A stretch of 64,000 bases of DNA from assembly GCA_049975425.1 (NCBI GenBank), contig JBNGDI010000006.1, forward strand, positions 1-64,000, given 5' to 3'. This stretch comes from HyVt-105 sp049975425. Lineage in GTDB: Bacteria; Bacteroidota; Bacteroidia; Bacteroidales; VadinHA17. The position numbers were made by a program, and so were the translations under genes. Under the pieces are notes generated by a model. That model had not been told where the DNA came from and did no database searches. It saw only the letters and a list, made by a program, of their open reading frames with translations. Shown piece by piece: positions 56,908 through 64,000 of this stretch (position 1 is its first letter; every line of letters starts with the position of its first letter).

Positions 56908-58890
56908 TTACCGGATTTTGATATCGTCCGGCATTTCGAACCGTTCGTATTCCACGATCAGATCACCTGATTCAGGAACATGAATTTCTGCCCTTCTGTT
57001 CAGGGCCCGTCCCTCGGGACAATCGGCACCGTTTTCGTACCGGTTTCGGGCTATCGGGTTGTTTTCACCTTTTCCCGATACGCTGATCCTTGTTTTCCCA
57101 ATTCCTTTTGATATGAGGTAATCACGTACGGCACCTGCACGGCGTTCGGAAAGTTTCTGATTGTATTCAGCCGGACCAATGGCATCGGTATGGCCGATAA
57201 TTTCAATATTCAATCCGTTGTGTTCCTCCAGGATTTTTACCAGTTTGTCAAGTTTAGCCTTTTCTTCTGCGGTGATGGTTGCCCTGTCAAAAGCGAAATA
57301 GACATGTTTCAGGGTAATGATTTCGGGGGGAACCGCAACCAGTGTGGCGTTTACCATTACTTCCGAAAGAGAATAATCGGATGGAAGATGAGCTTCCCTG
57401 ACAAGGGGTTCGTAACCTTCACACGTGAATGTGAGTGCATAGGTGCCAGGCACCTTGCTGGTGTAGTGATATTCGCCGGTTGAAGGATCGACCGGCAGGG
57501 TTGAGGGCTGAGTACCTGAGGGGCCGGATATATTAACCTTTATGTCTGTTACTTCCGGTACAGTTTTATCCTCAAGGGTTACTTTTCCGGTAATCAGTAC
57601 GGGTCTTGGGTTTTTATCAGAATAAATCTCATATCGGTAAATGTCTTCCTGCCCGTAACCATCTTCGGTATATCTGGCAAAGTAGGCGTTTATACCGTCA
57701 TTCACAGGCATGAAGAAAAGGTCCTCGTCGGAGGTATTAATGGGATAACCCAGGTTGACCGGTGTGCTCCAGTTCCCGTCATCGTCAAGGGAGGAAGTAA
57801 AAACATCGTAACCTCCCATGGTTTCGTGCCCCTGGGAACTGAAATAAATGGTTTTTCCGTTATTCACCATGAAAGGGGTTTCTTCATTGAAAGGGGTATT
57901 GATTGCCGGCCCCATATTTTCAGCGGGGCCCCAGTCGCCGATGGTTTCATCCCAGCGGGAAAGATAAAGGTCAAAACCGCCGTATCCTCCGGGTTTGTTG
58001 CTGGTAAAAATCAGAACGGACCCGTCCTCGGAAACGCAGGCATGGTTTTCCCAGTATTTGGTGTTGACATTCTTCCCGATTTTTTCTGCGGGTTGCCATT
58101 CTCCGTCTATTTTCCGGCTGAGGTAAATGTCGCTGTTGAAATCATCGTCTTTGGAAAGAAACAATTGGTTCCCGTCTGATGAAAGGCATGTAGGATACAT
58201 GTCTCCGTCTGAAAGGATTTCCGGGCTGAGATTGACCGGATCGCTCCACCGGGTGCCAGATTTTTCGGTATAAAATATCGCATCATAGAATTTCAGGCCG
58301 GTAACGAATATCAGTGTTTCTTCATCGGGTGTGGTAACCGGTTTGAAATTTGGAAACTGATCATTTATGGGTGGACCCAGATTAGCTGCATCGAAAGGGA
58401 CGGGATTTTTCATATATTCTCTGGCGTTCTCGCATGCATTGATCTGCTGGAGGATAAAATTGCGATTAATGGTATCTCCGTTTTCTATTAATGCCAGATA
58501 CTGGTCAAAAATCTGACAGGCTTCATCAAAGCGTTCCTGTATTCGGTAGGCGGCTCCCAGATAATAATAGGCTTCCAGGGGTGCTCTGTCTTCCCTGTGA
58601 TTCCCTTCCCTGTAAGTGGTTGTGGTATTTTTTACCGCTTTTTCTAGATAGGGAATGGCTTTCTCTTTTTGTCCCGGCAGATTGATATAACACATGCCGA
58701 TGCGGTAACAGATATTGGCATTATCGGGATCTATTTCATAAAGTTCAAGAAAAAAGGGGAGGGCATCGGCATATTCTTCGTATAGCAAGAAATAATCCCC
58801 GTCAAGGAAGGTTTCCTTGAAATTGACTTCCTGTGCGAATGTGGTGGAAAATAATAGACAGGAAAACAGAAATACCAGAGCTTTTTTCAT
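56908..58890 (-). CDS. PorE-like TPR/propeller/OmpA protein (copy B)
   Basis: This 660-residue protein has a signal peptide (MKKALVFLFSCLLFSTTFAQ). TPR helices (25-150, YRIGMCYINLPGQKEKAIPYLEKAV), PD40 propeller (165-420, GSVLIFTSNKPGGYGGFDLY), carboxypeptidase-regulatory-like domain (435-520) and OmpA domain (about 540-650) follow in order. The OmpA motif IGHTDAIGPAEYNQKLSERRAGAVRDYL is intact, so it should bind peptidoglycan. The promoter element at 58914-58921 and the hairpin at 58949-58980 suggest that a transcript begins here and runs into copy C. It is likely periplasmic or under the outer membrane. Of the array it and copy C match PorE best. Confidence 0.9.
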   Translation of the reverse strand: MKKALVFLFSCLLFSTTFAQEVNFKETFLDGDYFLLYEEYADALPFFLELYEIDPDNANICYRIGMCYINLPGQKEKAIPYLEKAVKNTTTTYREGNHREDRAPLEAYYYLGAAYRIQERFDEACQIFDQYLALIENGDTINRNFILQQINACENAREYMKNPVPFDAANLGPPINDQFPNFKPVTTPDEETLIFVTGLKFYDAIFYTEKSGTRWSDPVNLSPEILSDGDMYPTCLSSDGNQLFLSKDDDFNSDIYLSRKIDGEWQPAEKIGKNVNTKYWENHACVSEDGSVLIFTSNKPGGYGGFDLYLSRWDETIGDWGPAENMGPAINTPFNEETPFMVNNGKTIYFSSQGHETMGGYDVFTSSLDDDGNWSTPVNLGYPINTSDEDLFFMPVNDGINAYFARYTEDGYGQEDIYRYEIYSDKNPRPVLITGKVTLEDKTVPEVTDIKVNISGPSGTQPSTLPVDPSTGEYHYTSKVPGTYALTFTCEGYEPLVREAHLPSDYSLSEVMVNATLVAVPPEIITLKHVYFAFDRATITAEEKAKLDKLVKILEEHNGLNIEIIGHTDAIGPAEYNQKLSERRAGAVRDYLISKGIGKTRISVSGKGENNPIARNRYENGADCPEGRALNRRAEIHVPESGDLIVEYERFEMPDDIKIR

Positions 58891-58913
58891 GGGCCTTGGG
58901 ATTTGAAACCAAA

Positions 58914-58921
58914 CAAATTTA
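58914..58921 (-). promoter_or_regulatory. -7 element before array copy B
   Basis: The minus strand reads TAAATTTG, a full match, 24-31 bp before the ATG at 58890. The region at 19-21 bp upstream reads TTTC rather than TTTG. Confidence 0.5.
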
Positions 58922-58948
58922 ATAATTTAATTCACATGAGGAAAGAAA

Positions 58949-58980
58949 TGAAGGGATTGTTCATTTGACCAATCCCTTCA
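58949..58980 (-). terminator. Hairpin after the 944-residue array gene
   Basis: TGAAGGGATTG (58949-58959) and CAATCCCTTCA (58970-58980) form an 11-bp stem with a 10-base loop, about 30 bp beyond the stop of the upstream array gene. On the minus strand the stem is followed by TTTCTTTCC, an imperfect T-tract. It probably ends the first transcript of the array. Confidence 0.6.
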
Positions 58981-59007
58981 TGAAGTCATTCAGTCCGGCA
59001 GACCTTT

Positions 59008-61842
59008 TTATCCCCGGAGGTCATGGTTTTCTCTGTTTTTTTTCTTTCTTCTGGTCAGAATAAGGAACAGAACAAGCAGGAACAATATACTGCCGCCAGT
59101 AAGCCATACGATCCATGATCGGCCCGGCACCTTTTCTTCTGAGAGTATTTCAATTACCTCATCGGCCAGCTCGCTGTGTTTATCCATCAGTTTGAAGAGG
59201 AGGTCCCAAACCTGGTTGGCAGTATACGGATAATTAACCGACTGCTGCAATACATATTCCAGTAATTGCTCCGGTGTCATTTTCCGGACCATTTCATAGT
59301 CAAGGCCTGAGAGGAAATCTTTCAAAGCTCCTTCCGATGAATTTGTCAGGCTTTCAAGGAATGCCAGTACATCTATTTTTCCCCCTGAAGCCAGGGCGGA
59401 CACCAGCCTGAAGACTTCTTCCTTCTCGTATCCGAAGAATTCGGCTTTTCCTATGAGGTATTCCACGAGTTCCTGGTTGTTTGTAATCCCTTCGCGGTCA
59501 GGTTCAAGCTGTTCAATGGATGATTTCAGTGTACCTTCGGCCATCTCCTCCATTTTGCCCATCAGTTCCCTGACTTTTTGTTCCTCTGCGGCTGGTGAGA
59601 TCATCAGGATCCTGCGTATATCTTTGTCGCTGAATGCATAGTTTTCCGAGAGGGCATTCAGGTGTTCGATGAGTCGGAATGAGGTGCTGTCAGTCCATAT
59701 GACACTGTCGATACGGCTGACTACCTCTTTCATTTCACCAAGGGCATGCCGGTTCAGTTTTTCCAATATGCCGGTGGTAGTCAGGGAAGCCACCTGGTCG
59801 CGGTACCTGAAAAGAGTATCGACCTCAGCCGGCTGGTTGCTTTCATTTACCAGGTACTTCCGCAGATCATTGATAGAATATAATTTCGATTGCTGAGGAT
59901 CAGTATTTTCAATCATACTTCTCCATTCCTTCCCGGAAATGTCTTTCAGTTCTTCCATAGCGCTCAACACTTCGGCGGGAACCGGTTTGACTTTAGTGCG
60001 CGGAGGTTCGTAAGTAACCTCCGTTTCTTTTATGGTACGGTTACCGGCCTGATCTGTCAATGTAAAACGCAAAATGGTCTCACCTTGCAGGGGGTCGAAT
60101 GTATACCGGGTTTCCGTTTTTCTGATATTGAACTCTTCACGGTTCACTACCACACTGTCCCTGATGGTTTCCACAAGCAGTGTGGCATTCTTTTCAGTGG
60201 CCAGATCAATTCTGACTTTCCCTTTTGTAATGTAAACGGTCGTATCAGAGACTTCAAGTTCGGCAATCAGATCGGCTTCTTCAAGGGTTTTGTTCAGGGT
60301 AAAGGAATCCCTGCGTTCAAAAGGCTCAATCATCAGCCGGTCTGTGGCAGGAATGAAACGGTCTGCCTCAAAAACTACATGATAATTGCCCTGAACCAGG
60401 TTGGTTTGATAACGCCCCGATGTATCGGTTTTAACCACAGAAGCCGTATCGCCGGTTTCCGTGTTGATGAAACAAACCTTAACGGCTTCTGGCCGATAGC
60501 CCTGTGTGGTTCTCAGTCCAACCATTCCGCTGATAAGGTATTTCTTCGGATGTTCATCGGAATATATTTCGAGTTCAAAAATATCCTGTTCACCGAAACC
60601 CTCTTCGCTGTACATGGCGTAATAGACAAGGTATCCCTCACCAATGGGATAGTAGAAAAGATTGTCGTCAGGGGTGTTTACCGGGTATCCCATGTTCATT
60701 GGAGCCGACCAGGTGCTGTCGCTCAACAGGTTGGAATAAAAAATATCATACCCTCCGATATTGAAATGGCCGTAGGAGCTGAAATAGAGAGTTTTGCCGT
60801 CATGGGATATAAACGGGGCATCTTCATTATACGGAGTATTGATTTTGTTTCCCAGGTTAACGGGAGGCCCCCATTCACCGCCCACACTGTCGCGTGTGGA
60901 AACATAGATATCCAGGTCCCCGTAACCCCCTTTCCGGTTGCTGGTAAAATACAGGGTTTTTCTGTCGGCTGATATGGAGGCATGTGATTCCCAGTATTTT
61001 GTGTTGATATGGTCGTTCAGTCTCTTAATGCGTGACCATTCCTTACCGTCATAATAACTAACGTAAATATTCCCGTCGTAACCATCAACTTTGTACAGGT
61101 ACAGTTCTTTTCCGTCAGCAGAAAGAGAACTGGTATAGAGGTCATCGTCTTCTCCCAGCTGGAATGTGAGGTTTTCCGGTTCGGTCCATTTTCCGTCCAC
61201 TTTTTTTGAGAAGAAAACGGCATCATAGAACTGAAGTTTCCGCATGAAAACCATCATGGTCCTGTCCGCCGACACAACGGGATTGTAGTCGGAAAACCTG
61301 GAATTGATCACTTCGCCCATGTTTCTCATATCCAGAAACATAGGATTTTGCATGATCTTTTTGGCATTTTCACAGGCACGGATCTGTTCATCCACAAGAT
61401 CCAGGTCATACTTTTTTTCGTCCACAGAATTTTTGAATTGCCGGTATGCTTCCAGTGCTTCGTCAAGATTGTTGTTTACACGGTAGGCATCGCCCAGGCG
61501 GAACAGGGCCTCGGGCGGCGCATTATTTTCCCTGATATTTTCTCCCCTGTATTTATCCGAAGTGTGCCGGGAAGCTCTTTCCAGGTAGTCAATTGCTTTG
61601 TCTTTCTGCCCGGGGGTATTCAGATAACATACTCCGATACGGTACCTGATATTATGGTTGTTGGGGAATTCCCGCAACATCTGAAGGTAAATGGGGAGTG
61701 CCTCGTTGTATTCTTCGTACAGAAAATAAGCATTGGCTTCTTTAAACCGTTCTCTCCAGTCAATGCCTTCCTGAGAAGAACCGTTATACGTGAAAAGCAG
61801 TGATACAAGAATGATCAGGAGTGTATACCGCTTCATGGGCAA
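59008..61842 (-). CDS. PorE-like TPR/propeller protein with helical domain and C-terminal membrane anchor
   Basis: This is the largest array member (944 residues). A signal peptide (MPMKRYTLLIILVSLLFTYNGSSQ) precedes TPR helices (28-165), the PD40 propeller (180-430, KTLYFTSNRKGGYGDLDIYVS, YFSSYGHFNIGGYDIFYS) and the carboxypeptidase-regulatory-like domain (about 437-520). Then come an Ig-like segment (530-625, FTLTDQAGNRTIKETEVTY) and a long helical region (about 635-905) unlike its paralogues. In it, units with SxEGALKDFLSGLD, ELVEYLIGKA and QLLEYVLQQS recur at roughly 70-90 residues. A transmembrane helix (WIVWLTGGSILFLLVLFLIL, about 907-927) and a basic RRKKKN tail close it. This predicts insertion in the inner membrane with the propeller in the periplasm. 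I do not recognise the helical domain. Confidence 0.8.
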   Translation of the reverse strand: MPMKRYTLLIILVSLLFTYNGSSQEGIDWRERFKEANAYFLYEEYNEALPIYLQMLREFPNNHNIRYRIGVCYLNTPGQKDKAIDYLERASRHTSDKYRGENIRENNAPPEALFRLGDAYRVNNNLDEALEAYRQFKNSVDEKKYDLDLVDEQIRACENAKKIMQNPMFLDMRNMGEVINSRFSDYNPVVSADRTMMVFMRKLQFYDAVFFSKKVDGKWTEPENLTFQLGEDDDLYTSSLSADGKELYLYKVDGYDGNIYVSYYDGKEWSRIKRLNDHINTKYWESHASISADRKTLYFTSNRKGGYGDLDIYVSTRDSVGGEWGPPVNLGNKINTPYNEDAPFISHDGKTLYFSSYGHFNIGGYDIFYSNLLSDSTWSAPMNMGYPVNTPDDNLFYYPIGEGYLVYYAMYSEEGFGEQDIFELEIYSDEHPKKYLISGMVGLRTTQGYRPEAVKVCFINTETGDTASVVKTDTSGRYQTNLVQGNYHVVFEADRFIPATDRLMIEPFERRDSFTLNKTLEEADLIAELEVSDTTVYITKGKVRIDLATEKNATLLVETIRDSVVVNREEFNIRKTETRYTFDPLQGETILRFTLTDQAGNRTIKETEVTYEPPRTKVKPVPAEVLSAMEELKDISGKEWRSMIENTDPQQSKLYSINDLRKYLVNESNQPAEVDTLFRYRDQVASLTTTGILEKLNRHALGEMKEVVSRIDSVIWTDSTSFRLIEHLNALSENYAFSDKDIRRILMISPAAEEQKVRELMGKMEEMAEGTLKSSIEQLEPDREGITNNQELVEYLIGKAEFFGYEKEEVFRLVSALASGGKIDVLAFLESLTNSSEGALKDFLSGLDYEMVRKMTPEQLLEYVLQQSVNYPYTANQVWDLLFKLMDKHSELADEVIEILSEEKVPGRSWIVWLTGGSILFLLVLFLILTRRKKKNRENHDLRG

Positions 61843-62042
61843 TTGGTTTATACGAAAATAGTAATTTTAAGTGAAACTCTTTATTAAATTTTCGATTTCC
61901 GCTAAAATAAGTGGAAGGCTGCAAATAAAAATGGGAAGGCAATATCTCCTTTATGCGCACAGCAAAAGCAGGACGTAAGGGTTGGATATTTCCGTCCTGT
62001 TATGGAATATAATCATGGCAGGTAAATGTTTGAAGGGAATTT

Positions 62043-63434
62043 TCACACTACCCTGTCGGTGTCGAAATTTTCAAGATATTCCGCCACTTTTTTGAGGTAC
62101 ATGCCGCCCAGTGCTCCGTCAACCACCCGGTGATCATAGGAAAGAGAAAGGATCATGATGTGTCTGATCCCGATGGCATCGCCTGCCGGGGTTTCAATAA
62201 CGGCGGGTTTCTTCCTGATGGCTCCGATTCCCAGAATGGCGGCCTGCGGCTGATTGATGATAGGAGTTCCTGTGAGGCTGTCAAAAGTGCCGAAATTGGT
62301 GATGGTAAAAGTACCTCCGGTGATCTCATCAGGTTTCAGCTGGTTGCTGCGGGCCCTTCTGGCCAGATCATTTACCGTTTTTGCCAGCCCTATGAGATTT
62401 TTTTCATCAGCATTTTTGATCACCGGCACAATCAGGTTCCCATTGGGCAGGGCCGTGGCCATTCCGATATGGATGTTTTTCTTTTTTATGATACGGTCGC
62501 TGTCCACCGAAACGTTAACCATGGGATAATCACGCAGGGCAAGAGCTGCTGCCTCAATGAACACGGGCATGAATGTGAATTTTTGGCCTTCGCGCTGCAG
62601 GAAAGTATCCTTTACCCGGTTCCTCCATTCAACCACTGCTGTCATATTTACTTCTATAAAGGACGTAACATGAGGAGAAATCTGCTTGGAACGAACCATA
62701 TGTTCAGCAATAAGCTTTCTCATACGGTCCATCTGAATGATTTCATCCTCACCTGAAGATGCCGTTACGGCACCGGCTGCGGCCTGCTGCTTCAGGTCCG
62801 GTTTCCGGGCAGTTGTTTCATTTGCAGCCTGTTCTGGCTGTTTCACCTTTCTGGTTTTTCTCTGTTCCAGATACTGCAATATGTCGTTTTTCGTAAGCCG
62901 GTTATTTAATCCTGTGCCCTGAATGCTGTCCAGTTCATCGGCGCTGAGGTTCTCTTTTTCCGCAATACGACGGATAAGAGGTGAGAGAAATCTTCCCGAT
63001 GGGGTATGACTTGTTTGTTCCGGGGGAAGAGGGACCTCCTCAGCTTCAGCAGCCTTTTCCAACGGCTTTTCCTGTACCGGAGATTCTTTTTCCTCTGATT
63101 CAGGCTCTGGTTCTGTTTTCTTTCCGGAAGGAGTGCTTTTGATCCTTTCCACCTCTTTCCTGACTTCTTCCGTAGCGGAACTTTCCATTTCCTTTTCGGT
63201 TTCCAGTCGCGCAATGGCCTGCCCTACCTGAGGGGTTTCACCTTCTTTGACCAGAATCTCCTTTACTATGCCGGAGTATGGGGAAGGGACCTCCGAGTCA
63301 ACTTTGTCTGTGGCAATTTCAACCAGCGAATCGTCTTCATTCACATGGTCACCTTCCTTAACCAGCCATTTGGTTATGGTTGCTTCAATTACTCCTTCTC
63401 CCATGGCAGGGAGCATTATTTCTACTTGAGCCAT
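62043..63434 (-). CDS. 2-oxoacid dehydrogenase E2 dihydrolipoyl acyltransferase
   Basis: This 463-residue E2 has one lipoyl domain (1-78) with the lipoylated Lys44 in EIATDKVDSEVPSP, a charged linker (80-145), a peripheral-subunit-binding domain (about 148-192, LSPLIRRIAEKENLSADEL) and the catalytic acyltransferase domain. The catalytic His/Asp motif is in LSYDHRVVDGALGG near the C-terminus, and GTFTITNFGTFDSLTGTPIINQPQAAILG precedes it. It carries the acyl group from E1 to coenzyme A. The E1 at 39641 is a plausible partner in type, but is over 20 kb away in the opposite direction. The single lipoyl domain and binding to branched-chain or pyruvate substrates cannot be resolved here. Confidence 0.93.
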   Translation of the reverse strand: MAQVEIMLPAMGEGVIEATITKWLVKEGDHVNEDDSLVEIATDKVDSEVPSPYSGIVKEILVKEGETPQVGQAIARLETEKEMESSATEEVRKEVERIKSTPSGKKTEPEPESEEKESPVQEKPLEKAAEAEEVPLPPEQTSHTPSGRFLSPLIRRIAEKENLSADELDSIQGTGLNNRLTKNDILQYLEQRKTRKVKQPEQAANETTARKPDLKQQAAAGAVTASSGEDEIIQMDRMRKLIAEHMVRSKQISPHVTSFIEVNMTAVVEWRNRVKDTFLQREGQKFTFMPVFIEAAALALRDYPMVNVSVDSDRIIKKKNIHIGMATALPNGNLIVPVIKNADEKNLIGLAKTVNDLARRARSNQLKPDEITGGTFTITNFGTFDSLTGTPIINQPQAAILGIGAIRKKPAVIETPAGDAIGIRHIMILSLSYDHRVVDGALGGMYLKKVAEYLENFDTDRVV

Positions 63435-63529
63435 GAATAGTAATGATTGAAATGTATGTAAAATTTATCCTGCTAATGATCAACAAAATCAGAACATTTA
63501 AATATAAAAATACTAAAATAATAACAGAA

Positions 63530-64000
63530 TTACCTGTCCAAATGTTTACGGGCCTTCCAAATAATTTTCATATCCGTGACCGGGCTGTAGTCTCTGGCGT
63601 AAACAAGATTCCCTCTATTGATCACTTCTTTATGTTCCGTACCGGGGGGCAGGGTATACAATATCCCCGGCCGGATATCAGGAAGTGACTGATCCTCTGT
63701 GTTGTGAAGAGGATAAAATCCTACCCAGCTGCATTTTCCCAATAGAACAAGGAAAATATTCCTGAGCAGTCGGAGCGGTTTGGGGAAAAGGAAAAATGTA
63801 ATCGGGAAACAAACCAGTAGCAGGACGGAAAGTGTCATATCCAGCAACCGTTTGTTCCTTCTGGAAGAGGCCTGTGTAATGGTATTGAAATGGAGCAGGA
63901 AGAGTTCCCCCGGGGTATGGATGGAGTGATTGCCAATGACCGACGCACTTTCGGGAGGGGCTATTTTATATTCCACCGGAAACCGGTTCAGCCGGTTCAT
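63530..64000 (-). CDS. C-terminal part of a probable glycosyltransferase/sugar transferase-like membrane protein (partial)
   Basis: The gene runs off the right end of the window, so the visible 156 residues are probably only the C-terminus; a Met codon falls at the edge by chance or not. Visible are RRNKRLLDMTLSVLLLVCFP with a membrane helix (about 54-73), a basic KPLRLLRN segment, KCSWVGFYPLHN, LPDIRPGILYTLP and YARDYSPVTDMKIIWKARK. The series basic patch, helix, GKxSWVGxxP, xPxIRPG, ARDYSxxxDxxIxWK recalls the C-terminal part of Bacteroidota proteins that join a family 2 glycosyltransferase to a degenerate bacterial sugar transferase region. Function beyond that is a guess. Confidence 0.6.
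   Translation of the reverse strand: MNRLNRFPVEYKIAPPESASVIGNHSIHTPGELFLLHFNTITQASSRRNKRLLDMTLSVLLLVCFPITFFLFPKPLRLLRNIFLVLLGKCSWVGFYPLHNTEDQSLPDIRPGILYTLPPGTEHKEVINRGNLVYARDYSPVTDMKIIWKARKHLDR

Noticed and set aside
59890..60972. 360-codon frame on the plus strand opposite the 944-residue array gene
   Set aside because: It is antisense to the propeller region, with low-complexity composition expected of a shadow.
61969..61999. Hairpin CAGGACG / CGTCCTG downstream of the E2 gene
   Set aside because: A 7-bp stem with a 17-base loop and no T-tract; too weak to call a terminator. The intergenic stretch 61843-62042 shows nothing else.

Overview
The window looks like a draft or metagenome-assembled contig from a member of the Bacteroidota, most likely Bacteroidales/Marinilabiliales-like. 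The evidence is a set of type IX secretion system (T9SS) signatures (PorP/SprF, type B C-terminal sorting domains, the SprA-plug protein family, PorE-like TPR/beta-propeller/OmpA proteins), promoters of the Bacteroidota type (TTG-N19-TAnnTTTG), the almost complete lack of Shine-Dalgarno sites, and an NQR/NhaC sodium economy. Two runs of exactly 100 N (11277-11376 and 46456-46555) are scaffolding gaps, and each one cuts a gene.

Left part (1-26169). After a palindrome-rich intergenic repeat come an exported Fe/Mn superoxide dismutase and a 1077-residue fused flavo-iron-sulfur oxidoreductase that puts all three subunits of an HcnABC/opine-oxidase type enzyme on one chain. A 12-bp-period array of CTACGTAG palindromes separates these from a plus-strand locus: an ECF sigma factor, a membrane-tethered PKD protein that carries a T9SS type B sorting domain, a giant (at least about 6040 residues) repeat adhesin with the same kind of sorting domain, a terminator, and a PorP/SprF protein. 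I read this as a self-regulated SprB/SprF-like surface adhesin locus.

Middle part (26170-50818). This holds an OmpH/Skp-like chaperone with a GT2-type glycosyltransferase, a DivIC/FtsB protein, PruA, the T9SS plug protein, a complete nqrABCDEF-apbE operon with a consensus promoter, two small Cys-rich membrane proteins, a fused branched-chain-type 2-oxoacid dehydrogenase E1, NhaC, a Wza/Wzc-type polysaccharide export pair with a Gly-Tyr tail, YqgE, a compact operon (amn-holA-rhomboid-gmhB) and a lone HsdR_N-domain protein.

Right part (50802-64000). A GNAT acetyltransferase is followed by five consecutive minus-strand paralogues that share signal peptide, TPR and WD40-like (PD40) propeller but end differently: a SPOR domain, no anchor, OmpA, OmpA, and a helical domain plus transmembrane segment. 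These are PorE-like envelope proteins with interchangeable anchors. An E2 acyltransferase that could partner the E1 at 39641, and the 3' end of a probable glycosyltransferase, close the window.

The most interesting material is the sigma/sensor/giant-adhesin/SprF locus and the five-gene PorE-like array. Both concern T9SS-dependent envelope assembly.
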